From NCBI GenBank assembly GCA_965644295.1, contig CBFFRP010000115.1, forward strand, positions 62,001 through 126,000: a stretch of DNA of 64,000 nucleotides. Reading direction: 5' to 3'. This stretch comes from Paraphysomonas bandaiensis (taxonomy: Eukaryota > Chrysophyceae). Position numbers and translations under genes: made by a program. Positions 11,990 through 24,024 of the stretch are shown piece by piece. How positions within the stretch are numbered: position 1 is the stretch's first letter; every line of letters begins with the position of its first letter. The notes below the pieces were generated by a model that saw only the letters and a program-made list of their open reading frames with translations, was not told the origin of the DNA and did no database searches.

Positions 11990-12454
11990 TCAAGCGGGGT
12001 TCATCAGACTGGAAACAGAGATATAGACCACACGAGGCTTGCGGATACGAACATCCACATTATCCATGTAAACTTTCACTCTACTTAAAGTATAAGTTAC
12101 TGTAACATCAAGGTGAGAGTGGAGTGCTTTGCATCCTTGAATTAGCGGAGTTCCAATACGACTACGATTGGAATAGCTCTGCTGCTGTACATGTCCTCGT
12201 ATGGTATTCCTGTTGGAACACTTCGTAGATTGTTGAAATCTAGAAATCCCACAATTCAACTCGTACCCACAGTGGCAGTAGAGCGGTGCATTTCGAGTAT
12301 CCGCCCTGTGCACCTCCCAAAGTGATTTTTTTACGGGCACTAGGGTTCTCACAATGAAACCCCCATTATTTCCGAAAAACATATATTTTGTATGGAAACC
12401 ATACACTTTTTTACTTGGTGACATGACCATATGCTTCTTGTTCGTGGATACCAT
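11990..12454 (-). CDS. Hypothetical protein, 154 residues
   Basis: An open frame divergent from the chitin synthase, with its start only 140 bp from that gene's first ATG. It has a Cys/His cluster (LYCHCGYELNCG) near residues 57-68 and a basic C-terminal half. No domain is recognised. It could be one exon of a gene, a transposon relic, or chance, and codon character is only moderately gene-like. Its placement just upstream of the chitin synthase may mean it overlaps that promoter. Confidence 0.25.
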   Translation of the reverse strand: MVSTNKKHMVMSPSKKVYGFHTKYMFFGNNGGFIVRTLVPVKKSLWEVHRADTRNAPLYCHCGYELNCGISRFQQSTKCSNRNTIRGHVQQQSYSNRSRIGTPLIQGCKALHSHLDVTVTYTLSRVKVYMDNVDVRIRKPRVVYISVSSLMNPA

Positions 12455-12593
12455 TGGATATCATCTACACTATGGCGGCACAGGGGTGTGAGTACCCCTT
12501 GTTCATTTTCTATCACTAGTAACCTACTCTAGGCAGAATTTCTATACCAAATCAGATATCCACTGCGTTACACCGATCAGATATAGGTATATT

Positions 12594-15376
12594 ATGGAAG
12601 GTGTACTGGGTCCTCTTGATCGGTCCATAGTGGTTGATGAGTTCACTTATGATCAAGTTAAAGGGGCGGAGTGTTTGGGACAGGTAAGGAGATATTTAAC
12701 TGTACAGATATGTAATCCTGTGGGCAGATATGCAAAAGAGTTTGCAGGGAGATGAAGATGGCTGCTGGAAAAAAGAAGAAGTTCCTCTGCATATGTATTC
12801 CCTGCTACAATGAGAGTTTGGATGATCTGATGAAGACTATCGCCTCATTGATGGAAAACATCGATTTTATGAAACATAAAACACGATTTAATGATGATGA
12901 ACTTGGTTATGCTCTTCGAGAAGATTTCGAACTTTTGGAACCAGTAATTGTGCCTATTTTCGATGGCATTGGAGCCATGCATCCGACTGTAAGAGAGTGG
13001 CTTGAGAACGACATGCCTGGCGTCACCGACGGCCTTGATGGACAGCCGTCCCCTGGACGTGTGGAAGTAAAAGTTCATTCAGCAAGATGGTGGTATTACT
13101 GTTGGGATACTCTGCGGAAGGAAAGCGACGGAAACAGCCCGAGGAACACTCTTGACCATACATCGCCGTCTGAGACTCGTTTATCCCGTCCATCCGAAAT
13201 TCGAAAGAGTGCAGCTAGTTCGCTTCCATCTAATGGCCATGACGAATCACTCCTCTCTTGTGCGTCTAATTTTAATTCATACATACATTTCCAACTAGTG
13301 GCAATTGTGAAGCGTAAAAACCATCGAAAGCATAACTCTCACCATTGGTTTTTCCAGGGCATATGCGCAGGTGTCGGAGCATCATTGGTGTTTCTGACCG
13401 ATTGTGGCACCACTTATAACGAAACATGTGTTGCCAGATTGGTTTACGCTTTGCGCTCACGTCGCGATCTTATTGGGGTGACTGCCCGACAGCGTGTGGC
13501 GACGCCAAGTCCTAATTTCCATCCATGTGAAATTACCAAAATTCCCTGGCTGAAGGGTGAGCATGAGGGACTTGGCTCGCATCCGTGCTGGAAATGTCAC
13601 ATATCGTATCTGCTCTCCCCTGCACCACTGCAGGGTTTTGAGTTTGAGGCCACTCTTATCCTGAACTCGGCCTTATTTAATCTGGTGGAAGCAATGCCTG
13701 TTCTACCCGGCCCTTGTCAGCTGTTGGACTGGCCTCGCATGAGGGGTAATAAAGTCGTGGAAGAGTATTTCGATCTTCTGTTTAATGAAGACACAGTGGT
13801 GACTGGCTCGTCTGTGGTGACTGATCGACCTCTTCCTAAGGGCTATCGTAACAGTCGCCGCCATGATGGGAGCCGATCCCATAGCAGTAGTATCATCTCA
13901 CAGGATACCATATCAACTCAGGCCACCGACACATCCAGCTTTGTCCCTCCTGCATCACCAGTTGGCACACCTCTTCACCCGGCAGTGGAGCAGGTATTGG
14001 AAACTCTAGAGGAAGGTGTAGATGATGAGGACAAGAATTACGATAGCATCGCCGTTCGGTCGTCAGTGGCAGCAGTTCCACCAGACCCTACTACTGCGTC
14101 CTCCATATCATTTACTGAGTTTCTTAGGGTTAATATGAGGCTCGCGGAGGATAGAGTGCTATCATTCGTCACAGTGTTTTCCACTGGATTTGGGACGAAG
14201 TGGATCCCTGGTGCAACTTTTTACTACGAGCCTGAAGTCAACTTCGGATCACTACTCACACAGCGGTAATAATGTAATGTTTCTGATGACAGCATTCGAA
14301 CGTGTTATGCTATGCGTTCACCTGCATTTATAGTGATATATATACTGTTAAGCTATACTTTAACATATTAATCTTCTGTAGCCGCCGCTGGATTAATGGG
14401 ACGGTGGCAAGTTTTATGTACTTTTTCTCGTCGAAGCGTGCTCGACTTCGTGTTAGTGGTGGTTTCTTCGATAGTCACAAGGCAGGCAAAAGTCTGCGAC
14501 TAGTCAACATGCTGTGGGCTTTGAATCTTTTGCAGTTTGTGTTTGTCTTGGTGTCCCCATCTGTATTTGCTGTTGCCCTGTATAATGGACTTAAGAATGG
14601 TGCTAAGTTCAGCAGTCTGTTTGATTGGGCCAAGTATGCAGTAGTCCCCTTAGGGTCGGTCGGATCAATAGATGGTGCCGGCGTTGTGGTTATGGCCTAC
14701 TTGTTGGCATATATAGTGTGGACGGCTAATGCCTACAGAGCACCGGTGCGTATGCAATATATTTCTTTGTATATTCCTTCTTGTAACGATATGTTGCATG
14801 TAGCGAGGACGTATTCCGGAGGAGTGGTGTGTTGCTGTTGTTATTGTCGGCTTTTTGGCCATATTCCCCGTGTATTTTGCGCTGATAGCTTCCGCCATTG
14901 CTAAGCTTAATATTGTTCACTGGATCGTAATATCGTCAGTACTTGGGCCCGTGCTTATTGCCCTTGCACAAAGCGCCACGTCAGCGGCCCTCTATTGTGC
15001 CTACCTGCCGTGGTTTTTATCTCTCGCAGTATTCTTTCTCGTATACGTACCGTCCTACTCATTTGCAAGACTATGGGACACTACTTGGGGTAACCGCGAC
15101 ACATCGCGTGACGACTCTATCGATTTGCGGAGAGAGAAAACAATGAAATTTTATGTTAAGTGCTTCATTGTGGGGTTGGTTCTATTCAATTGCCTGCTTA
15201 CATTAGGGCTGTCTATTATTCTCACTACTAATGCACAGCTCATATTCATGGTCATCTTATTCTCACCAACGATCATTCAGATCGCTGGTTCCATTTTTTT
15301 CTTACTTATTGTAATGCCTCTTCGAAGTTTACAGTCGAGGAAAAATCTCGTTCATCGCTCCAATATATCGAAATAG
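12594..15376 (+). CDS. CHS: Chitin synthase (GT2 family)
   Basis: Membrane glycosyltransferase that polymerises UDP-GlcNAc into chitin. Model exons 12594-12683, 12728-14265, 14382-14745, 14804-15376 join in phase to 854 residues. Family motifs appear in order: IPCYNE near residue 54; KRKNHRKHNSHHWFF near 225; LTDCGT near 253, where fungal enzymes usually have LDVGT; LPGPCQLLDW near 355; AEDRVL near 501; and QRRRWING near 542, its arginines formed across the junction at 14265/14382. At least five hydrophobic segments follow, with WDTTWGNR between them, like the SWGTKG region of fungal enzymes. A Ser/Thr/Pro-rich insert lies before AEDR at about residues 405-480. The first exon and its 44-nt intron are the least certain part; an upstream exon could be missing. 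The N-terminal domain is short for oomycete-type enzymes. Confidence 0.88.
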
Positions 15377-15843
15377 ATCAATGGTCAATTGCATAGAACG
15401 CCATACGGACTCTGTACTATCCCTTATATACAGGCATGAAGTGGTTTAAAGAAATATTCTACCTTTATTGTATTATGGAAAGGCTGTCGATTGGAAAGTA
15501 ATTCATGATGCATGATAATATGATTTTGTTTTATAATAACATATATGTAGTATATAGCACACTGACTGTAGTTCTAAAATTGTATGATTATTTTTTATTG
15601 AAGAATATAACCATAGATAGAATAAACCGTGCATTGCTAAATTAATTTTGAACTTGCTGTTAACCGTTATGCGTATAGTTTCAATGTACGTCTCAGGTTT
15701 ATAGGGAGTAGGGAATAATATATTGGAAAACAATTGTCAGATATCGTTCCACCAATAATATTGGTTGAGTCATGTAAATCAGCCCAAAAATAATATTACA
15801 AAATATTAGCATCAATGCTTAAACACATACGTAGCTTCAATAT
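15377..15843. other. Intergenic AT-rich DNA
   Basis: Sequence downstream of the chitin synthase. AT-rich with no gene-like frame on either strand and no repeat that I can match elsewhere in the window. Confidence 0.4.
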
Positions 15844-16023
15844 TTAGTACAAATCAAACCCATTACGTTGGAAAGCAATAGGCGGAAAGATCACATTTTC
15901 CTCATAATCATTCTCTGAGCCATCATCAGTGACACCTGCTTCATCGTCCTCTGTATCGTTGCAATCACTGTCAAAACGGAGAGGATATAATCTAACAGCC
16001 TTTCTTTCACATATCTTGTCAAA
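15844..16023 (-). pseudogene. Orphan C-terminal coding fragment
   Basis: The minus strand reads about 58 codons of protein-like sequence, basic then strongly acidic (ERKAVRLYPLRFDSD, then NDTEDDEAGVTDDGSEND) and ending GFDLY before TAA at 15846-15844. The frame is blocked by an in-frame TGA just upstream and no acceptor or preceding exon is obvious. It looks like the last part of a gene or a relic in AT-rich repeat DNA. No family is recognised. Confidence 0.35.
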
Positions 16024-16075
16024 TCAAATTCTTTGCCTGTTTGAAATATTTCGATTCCATTTTCAAAATTCGGAT

Positions 16076-16112
16076 CATTAACAATATGGAACTGTCATTA
16101 ACAATATGGAGA
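16076..16112 (+). repeat. Short tandem duplication
   Basis: The block cattaacaatatgga occurs twice in a row with a ctgt spacer. It is a small local duplication in AT-rich DNA. Confidence 0.7.
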
Positions 16113-16489
16113 TAGGGGATACCTCTTGCCCCGAATGCTCTCAATAAAAGCCAACAAAAAGGTTCCGGCATTCATAGAGATTTAAATAGCCTCTCCTTTT
16201 TTAATCACTTTAAAACAATTTCAAAATTTCTTAAGTCAGACTCCAGAAGTAGCTGTAAATATCTTAAGAAACGTGCTGTTGATGTGTCCTATAAGACCTA
16301 AATAATATTAATAAAAATTATTAATAGTGTACTATTGCATTGCAGCACATTTTAGAACCATTCTTCAACAATTCTTAAAAATCTAGTAAATTTACTAGAT
16401 TCTCCCAATTTTTGAAAATATCCCACGCTTGCATATTGTTTACTTCTTTACTTTTATATGCATTCATCGTTTATTAGGCGTTTTCTAAT

Positions 16490-16625
16490 CAGTACGATAT
16501 ATAATATAATATTTGTGTTATATATATACAACATAATAATATAATATATTATCTATAATAATATATATATATAAATATATATTATTTTTATTGTACTATA
16601 AAGTAATTTGTACTATATATTGCTT
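16490..16625. repeat. AT-rich low-complexity tract
   Basis: About 130 bp made almost wholly of TA, ATT and TAA permutations. It is able to form many short hairpins and has no coding content. Confidence 0.8.
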
Positions 16626-16717
16626 TTTATAATAAGCAGAGTGCAAAATATGTACAGTATGGAGTACTTTAGAGTGGGTTATACATACATATAAACAAAA
16701 AACATCGCATTTGTAAC

Positions 16718-17245
16718 ATGTGTTTTGTAATATTTTGTTCTCTACTTTACACCTACTAATAACCTACTACTACATGATGATGCAAAACACATATAAAAAG
16801 CACAACTTAAATCGACATTTCTAAAATTTCACCAGGTTTAGAGCGTTTCTCCAGGTTTGTCCATCACATCAACTTACTCTAAAATATATATATAATATTT
16901 TATATTTGCATTTGCCTCTCTTGAGTTTTGCATAATCTAATTTTTGGATAAATAGCTATCTTCACCACTACTACATAATGCAATAACACCTGTACTACTT
17001 ACAGCAGTATTAGTACCACTATATACTATATAAGTAACCTTAAAAGACAAACGTGGGATTTTTTTTTCCACCTTTGTATCTCTTTGTACCCTATATTCTA
17101 TACTTATCGTTTTCATTAATCTGGTGTTATTTTTCTTATAAGAAGGTTGCTTTTTTTGCTCGGAGACGACGCGGCAACAGCCGTTGGGAGCACATTTCTA
17201 GTAGGTGGAGAATCATATGCAGGTGGAGGATCATCCGCAGGTAGA
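16718..17245 (+). repeat. Duplicated segment, left copy, with exon-like relic
   Basis: Shares ordered blocks with 17465-17970: tgtgttttgtaatat, gcatttgcctctcttgag, the agctatcttcaccactac block, and ctcggagacgacgcgg. The last block reads LGDDAATAVGSTFLVGG in one frame, and the right copy reads LGDDAATAVGGTLLVG in its frame, so a coding piece was duplicated with its surroundings. No complete gene is present. Confidence 0.6.
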
Positions 17246-17314
17246 GAATCATCATTTATTTGTTTTCATCTAAAGACTACAAATTTTTGCTAGAGACTGG
17301 ATAAGTCGAGGTAA

Positions 17315-17347
17315 TACCAAACCTGGTAAAGCGATTTCACCAGGTTT
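17315..17347. repeat. Small palindrome around AACCTGGT
   Basis: aacctggt, an 11-nt loop and accaggtt form a perfect 8-bp stem. A near copy is at 10198-10225 and a weaker one near 16830-16858. These may be remnants of a very small inverted-repeat element. Confidence 0.5.
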
Positions 17348-17544
17348 CATATCTAAGTATTGAATTATTATTGTACTATAATTTGTATCTGAGAGGTTAA
17401 AGATAAAGAAAAAGTTGCAATTATAGTTGTTATTAGCAATATTTATTGCGTTACAAGTTGGCCCTGCCACTTGTGTTTTGTAATATCATATTCTCATATA
17501 TAGCTGCATTTGCCTCTCTTGAGATTGAAAAAACGCTCCAACCG

Positions 17545-17812
17545 AATATGGGTGTATAGTGAGATATAGTATAGTGATGTATAGTTAGGTGGTATAGTGG
17601 TATACAGTGAGATTGTATAGTGGTATGATATATAGTGGGATGGTATAGTGATGCCGCATAGTAATATGGTATGGGTGTATAGTGAGATGGTATATGGGTG
17701 TATAGTGAGATGGTATATGGGTGTATAGTGAGATGGTATGTGGGTGTATTTTGAGATGGTATAGTGGTGTTTAGTGAGATGGTAAAGTGGTGTATAGTGA
17801 GATGGTTATAGT
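17545..17812 (+). repeat. Minisatellite, gtatagtgagatggtata units
   Basis: A tandem array of diverged ~20-25 bp units built from gtgtatagtgagatggtat with variable atgggt or agtggt linkers. About ten units are visible. It lies between the two duplicated segments at 16718-17245 and 17465-17970. Confidence 0.85.
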
Positions 17813-17839
17813 TCATACTTGTGAACTGTATGTAATATA

Positions 17840-18120
17840 TATGTGTAGTCGAAAGCTATCTTCACCACTACTACTTACAGTAGTGTTAGTACCTATGCTC
17901 GGAGACGACGCGGCAACAGCTGTTGGGGGCACATTACTAGTAGGTTCAGCATCAGCAGGAGGTTTCAGATCTGCTGGGATTCGACGACCCCGCCGCCATC
18001 GTTTTAGGAACAGTATGACTTATACCCTGCTCGTGCACTTTTGTGGTACCTCTCTTCTTCCTCCGGGTCGTATAGTCGACAATATATCGTCACGAATGTC
18101 GACGACATTCTGCTTCACGT
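17840..18120 (+). pseudogene. Duplicated segment, right copy, with exon-like relic
   Basis: Carries the second copy of the ctcggagacgacgcgg block (17898 on). In frame it reads LGDDAATAVGGTLLVG, then a Gly/Arg-rich stretch (GIRRPRRHRFRN). The frame stays open to about 18260, but the later part is repeat R1 sequence. This looks like a gene fragment caught in repeat DNA. No family is recognised. Confidence 0.35.
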
Positions 18121-18134
18121 TATACACAGTACAC

Positions 18135-18425
18135 ATTCTGCTTCCGGGGTATTCGGCTGTTCACCTGAAAGACTCTACTATCCTGAGAAGTTATAGCAGA
18201 TGTCAGGTATATCAACCACATTTTTTTTTATTTCTGCTTGCTCACTGTGTTTGCTTTGAGTGATAGAGCAAAAGTGGTTGCACATTGGTGCATGCGGTGA
18301 CGCACAAGCAGCTTTCGTAGCGCTAATTAGTAGGGTATAGAGTTAAGCACTAGCTAATTAAATTGTTTTGCTACAATAGTTCTGACTCTTACACGCCTAC
18401 TGTAAATAATCAGACTGAGATACCT
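18135..18425 (+). repeat. Dispersed repeat R1, copy C (3' half)
   Basis: Closely matches the right half of copy B (10850-11085), including gagcaaaagtggttgcac, gacgcacaagcagctttcg and the unusual tail taattaaattgttttgctac. Copies B and C share this tail while other copies do not, so they form a subfamily. Confidence 0.8.
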
Positions 18426-18741
18426 TAATGGTAACAATGAACAGTCTATTATTGTACTTGCTTTCCTAATTTGTTGATAATCAGACCTGCCACCAGTATA
18501 ATATATATTGCATTTCAATATTTTTCTCTAGCCCTGGTCTGGTACGTCGGATGACAGTTTGTTAGACACCCACTAGGACTTTAACTAGAGGTACACCTTC
18601 CACTTAATTATTTTTGCAGCCTAGTATTCGCTCGAAGTTACATCGCACAGTCAATATATATCAAGCATCTTATACTTAATGACAACTATTACGACTCTGG
18701 AAAAGTGTGCATTAGTATTACAATTTAAACATAAACTACAT

Positions 18742-21700
18742 CTACTTGTTTCTTTTAGCTTCTGCTTCAGTGCTAAGTTTATTAATATATGATATCAAAT
18801 CTTTATGCTTCGCAAGATCTGCATGCAGGTCTTCACATTCCCTCTTCTTCGCTTCCAAATCAGCAATTAATACGCACTCAGCCTCTTGAAGAGCAGTTAG
18901 CTCCGTCTGAAGATTTTCACATATAACAGTTTGTTTATCCAGGCTCTTTCCCAGTCTACACGACCGCGCCATCTCTGATGAAAGGTCACTCTGTATGGCT
19001 TCTTTTTGATTGCGTAGGTCGGATATGATGTTATTCAAACGATCACACTCCCTCTTTGCCTCCTCTGTCAGTACATAAAGCTCTCGCTGGATTTCATGTT
19101 TCTGTTTCTGAAATGCTTCTCTTTCGTTACCTCGGACCTCTTCTGCACTTGCAAGGTCTGACTTCAGACGAGAAACTTCACACTGCTCTGCAGTCAAATG
19201 CGAACGGTATTTTCCTACTTTTTCTTGCTCCTTTTCAAGCTCTATCCTAAATGTTGCGTTTTGATCCAAAGCATCCGCCAGTTGTTGTGTCAGTCCCGTA
19301 ACTTCGTTTCGTAGACACGAAGCCTCCGCTTGCAGTGCTTTCTCCTTCGTGGTCCGCTCGAATGCCTCTTCTCTACATTGAGCCAGATCCCGTTCCAATC
19401 CCACCACACGCCCACGCTCGGAAGATATCTCGCGCTGCAGAGCCTCCGCGTGGGCAAAAGAGGCTTTGAGGTCGCCGGATAGCACCACCAACTTTCGTTC
19501 AGCCTCAACCATTTCTGCCCTGCACTTTCCCAGTTGGCCCTCTGACACTTCCATACTTCGCCTCATAGCGTCCTCTGCATGCGCTAGAGTCTTCATCTTT
19601 ACCCAGGCTTCCTCCAACAACTGGTCCGTACTCGCGCATCGCGCCTCAAACTGTTCCTTTTCCTTCTCGCACCCCGCCAGAAGGATCTTTATGTCCGCGA
19701 GTTCGGCAATGTACCTTGCATTTTCTTCCACTACCACGGTGTGCCTCGCTGCTTGTTGCTCTTTATCTATTTCCATCCTCCGAACAACTTCTTCTAACTC
19801 ACGAACTCGAGTACGCTCTTTCTCTACACCCTCCAGTGCAACCTCCAGACGGCGTGTTTGTTCTTCAAATTCTACATTGCTCTTCGCAGCCTCCATTTTC
19901 AATCGAGACAACTCAGCGTTCAGCCTCATAACTTCTTGCTTACTGGCAGCGGATGTGCCTGATGCAGACAGTGTCACACTCTCTATTTCATCGACAGTGT
20001 GCGTCCTCTTACACGACACAGTTTGCTGGGTGGACGCACATGCAACTATTTCTGAGATTGGCGCATGTATAGAATTTGTAGTGGACTGCTTATCTTCCTG
20101 TTCCTCAACACCAACTGATTCATGTTCATCATTGGGGGGTGGCGGAGGGAGTTCGATACTTTCGCATGTGTTCGAACCAGACATTGACAAACGACGAAAC
20201 ATGGTATCCACGTCAGTCTGTTGTGTGTCAGGCCGTTCCTCCATCATTGTCATGCTATCATCATCTGAGGGCTCGGCAAATCGCATATAGGTTTCAGAAG
20301 CTACACAAAATATTAGTGGATATAAACAACAATTTCATTTTACAACCTCTCATTTCGTCATCACCATCATTCCCGAAATGTGCACTGGCGAAACAGAGAG
20401 TAAGAAGCTTTCAGGTGACGTGCCGTAAATAGGTTTACCATTTTTCAATAAGCAACTTGATATCAGAAGAAGTGGATGCAGCAGGAATCCAATCCTCACT
20501 ACAGCACCAGCACTCCTGGCAGTGACAAGAATGTAGTTCTACTTCGCTATTATCGTCATTGTAGACACTCTGCACAACGCCTTCAATAGTGCGCCTGTGT
20601 ACATCCAATAGAGAGGCCAGAGCTCGCGCCACCTCCTCACAATCGCGATCTGACTTGATATGAGGACACGACAAGGAATCACCGTCGTAGTTCACAACAC
20701 CATCATCTTCTATTCTGGTTTTATCTAGTGGTTCCTCTCTAGAGAGGACGAAACAACTCACTAGTCCCAAGCATATGGCAATGGCACCACTGCGAAATAT
20801 TCTCACGTATGCATATAAAATGGATTACTCGGCACCTTGTTCTATGCATTATCAACAGACTCTTGTTTACACCTAGATCCAAGAGCTCCATGTTATACCA
20901 CTCCTAGTTGCAGAATGCAAAATGTTACCACACACACAATATACATATTTTCCAATTAACCTGCTGATGTTCAAGTGATTGCAGCAGTATTTTCATGGCG
21001 TTAATTAGCGCCATTCCTCCACGACGCAACTCCGCATCTCCAATCCACTGAGACACTCGCTCTCTTGTAGCAGCTCGATCAGCTGAATCATCTTCAACCT
21101 CATGGCTGCGAAGTCGGGCAAGAGTCGAACATTCCTGAATGCAGAGCAGTCACCACATGAACGCACGACGGACGGCGACAAACAGTGACGCACCTGCAGC
21201 ACATACAACTCGCTGACCAAAAGGGGTTCCAATAGCATTGTCGAGAGTTGAGTGTCACTGAGAATATTATAAACCGGATCTTTTTTTCTAGACATCTTTG
21301 ATTGGAAGTGGTCATGTCCCCTCCTATGAGAGGACGATGCAGTGTTGGAAATCTCCCCCAGTGGGGTTCGGGAACCCTTATTTCTCTCCCCCTCCGAAGC
21401 CAATAACAGACTTCTATGAATAAGAGTCTCTGAAGAGTCGTGACCAGTTAAAGAAGTCGAAACTAGACCTGATGTTTCCATCAATTGTCCTAGGCTATGC
21501 ACACACTCCATTGTCTGTATGATATGTTAGGAAGCTATGTCGAGCAGATGCTTGTATACAAAACGGAGAGATGGGGTGATGCATCAAACCCTCATTTGGA
21601 AACATACCTGAGTGAAGAAGTCATACGCACATAGACCGGCCTGTGTCTTCAAATTAGTAAATGTATGCGAGTTTGAGCCTGCATATAACGTATAATTATG

Positions 21701-23361
21701 CGAATGATACAAGACTAGCACTGCGGCACACCTGCGGCATCAGCATGTATGTGCGCTTCCCGCAATAGTTTCATTAACTGCATTACCAGTCTGGCAGCAC
21801 CACAGGCTATTTCAAATAAATCAGTTAACAAGATGTATCGATTACATGTTACACACATACCAGCGGTGGGGTCAGAAATAGTTGAGATAAAATGAATTAG
21901 GAAGGCAATACCAGACTCGGAGTGCCCCTACAAGATAGATGAGAGTAGTTTGACGGGTATACTGACCCAATGAATCGTGAACAAGGACTTAATAGACAAA
22001 ACTCATGCAGTAATATTGTTATTGCATTGGTACTTCACTTGCAATGTATACAACCTCTGTGCTGCATGCCAGATTCAACAGCAGAGAATCTGGTCTTGTT
22101 GCAGACCTGTCCTTGGATCCACCCATGCCCAGTTCTTCACATAATCTGCTGACTTCCACCTCAAAATTCGAACCCGAGATCTGCAGCAGGTCTCCAAGCA
22201 CGTCTAGAGCGTAACAAACGGCGGGCTGAACCGTCACAGGAGAGGACTGAGAGCCTGACAGTGTTGTGGAACGAGCCGTCAGAACCACTGCAGCAGCCTG
22301 ATGCAGTCGCACCCACCACTTGCGACAGAACCCATTCACCTTCACAGAAGAGTTTCAGATAACGGTAATTAGAAAAAATACGCATGCAAGCTTCGTATAC
22401 GCTTGGAATAATACAATACAGCATAGTTAATATAGCAAATAGTACCTCTTCCCAAACTACAGCGTGAGATTTCACAAGAGGGATCGACAGAATTCTCGAG
22501 AGCCCCTGTCTAGAGAGCGCCACCTCCCACTCCTCTCTTAATTCAGTGTTTTTAAAAGCACCATCTTTGCTCTGTTCGTTGGGGTATACACATTTGCTAA
22601 GCAGCAACCGTACTAATTGGGAGCAATTTCCGCTTGTGAGGACTCTTGAGGCCGCAGAGTGGTGGTCAACGATGAAGGCAATACAAGCCACAGCCATGGA
22701 CAACACTTTCGGAGGCTTCTGACGGTCTCCCAAAGCAGTCAAGAGACCGTTAATCACCGTATCACAGGAGCCAGCTTCAACCAACACCCTGGACTAACAA
22801 TAACAAATAGTGGTAATTATTACGGTGTAGAGTATACCTCGCCGCACGACTGCTCCACGAGAAGAAGAGCAGCAGGGACGCTAGCTCAACTTGATTCATG
22901 GCGACTATCCTATTGACTGCTAGATCAGAGCTCGTGAGTAAGAAATTCTCTGTGAATTCATTATATATTTCTGCGATATAGGAATCTAACATCTTCCGAT
23001 CCATCGAAGAGCTTGTGCCACATAAGCTGATGATCCACGACAGTGCATGGAACCATTTTGCACAATACCTTGAACCCCTTGCAGGCACTGCATCTTCGGA
23101 TACTTTTCGAAATGTCAATAGTCTTTGCAAAATATGGGAGTCATAAGTTTTTAACTTTCCAGGGAAGAGAATAAGCTTAGATATATCTCCAGCACAGGCT
23201 AACTTTATCCCATCAGACAAGTCGTTCAATCGAATAGGGGTAGCCATCTTGCCATGGTATCCTAAATTAGGAGCCTTCTGGTCTGTGTTGACCCTCCGTT
23301 GCTTATTAGAAGCCAACTCAGGGCTCGTAAAGGCTTTATCTCTTTGCGTCTTCTGTGCCAT
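18742..23361 (-). CDS. Large helical N-terminus plus coiled-coil protein, 11 exons
   Basis: Eleven minus-strand exons join in phase: 23361-22838, 22788-22446, 22339-22055, 21927-21861, 21806-21732, 21678-21608, 21514-21194, 21134-20961, 20734-20439, 20384-20347, 20300-18742, giving about 1250 residues. The first ~620 residues are helical and Leu/Ala-rich (VLSMAVACIAFIVDHH, YALDVLGDLLQISG), resembling degenerate armadillo/HEAT repeats. A Cys-rich patch follows (CHCQECWCC, coded near 20530-20500), then an acidic, Pro-rich linker (PPPPPNDE). The last ~400 residues are near-continuous coiled coil, ending AEAKRNK. The layout recalls CIP2A, but I see no specific sequence match, so the family is unassigned. 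It is divergent from the LRR/SFI1-like gene across 663 bp. The donor gttgta at 22054 and the acceptor at 20735 are the least standard sites. Confidence 0.75.
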
Positions 23362-24024
23362 CTAAATCCACTTAAATGACACCGGTCGCAATCTACCCAC
23401 AAGGGTTGAGCGAAAGACAGAAAAGGGAACAGGAATCTACTATGCGGTGAAATCTACGAGTAAAGCTCTGTGGTTTAAATATGCGGACTTGAGTGCATAA
23501 CATGCACCTGACTTGCCACTATACATATTCAAAATATCTCCTCTGATGGGCATATTCCCACTCTTTTCAGTTCATAATGCACTTTTTACTGCTTTCTGCA
23601 GAGTGAATATCCCTGTTATTTAGCCGTGTTTTTGAAAAAACAGTTCATTTGGAATCAACGATTACATGTTTTTGTACACACATTGATCAAAATACCGCAC
23701 TGTAGTGAATAATACTTCTGTATATCAAGCGAATCTTTAAAGGTGCAGTTATGTTTCAGGCTGTCGTGTTGGTGTTGTACGGGAGAGACGGTCAGTGAGG
23801 CGAAATTCAAAATTATGTATACAAGTCTTCCAGTATATCTGATATGGCTGGCATCGCTATGGAAGTATGCGTTAAGTACATTCTAAAGCAATAGAGATTT
23901 AATTTCATTAATAAGGTGGAATATGCCTTTTATTTTTCATGAAGTGTAATACAATGATGTGGAAGTGATATGTGTGCTGCTGGTTTGGTGATTGAATGAG
24001 TGTTTTCGTTAATCAGGAGGTGCG
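23362..24024. promoter_or_regulatory. Shared divergent promoter region
   Basis: A 663-bp AT-rich interval between the start codons of two large divergent genes (18742-23361 minus and 24025-30574 plus). No gene-like frame is present. It must hold both 5' leaders and promoters. I could not pick out a specific site. Confidence 0.45.

Noticed and set aside
11811-12026. 71-codon plus-strand frame
   Set aside because: Low-complexity Ser/Phe-rich translation with no domain or splice context.
19466-20290. 274-codon plus-strand frame rich in Ser and Cys
   Set aside because: Exact antisense of the coiled-coil exon; a shadow of its codon usage with no domain of its own.
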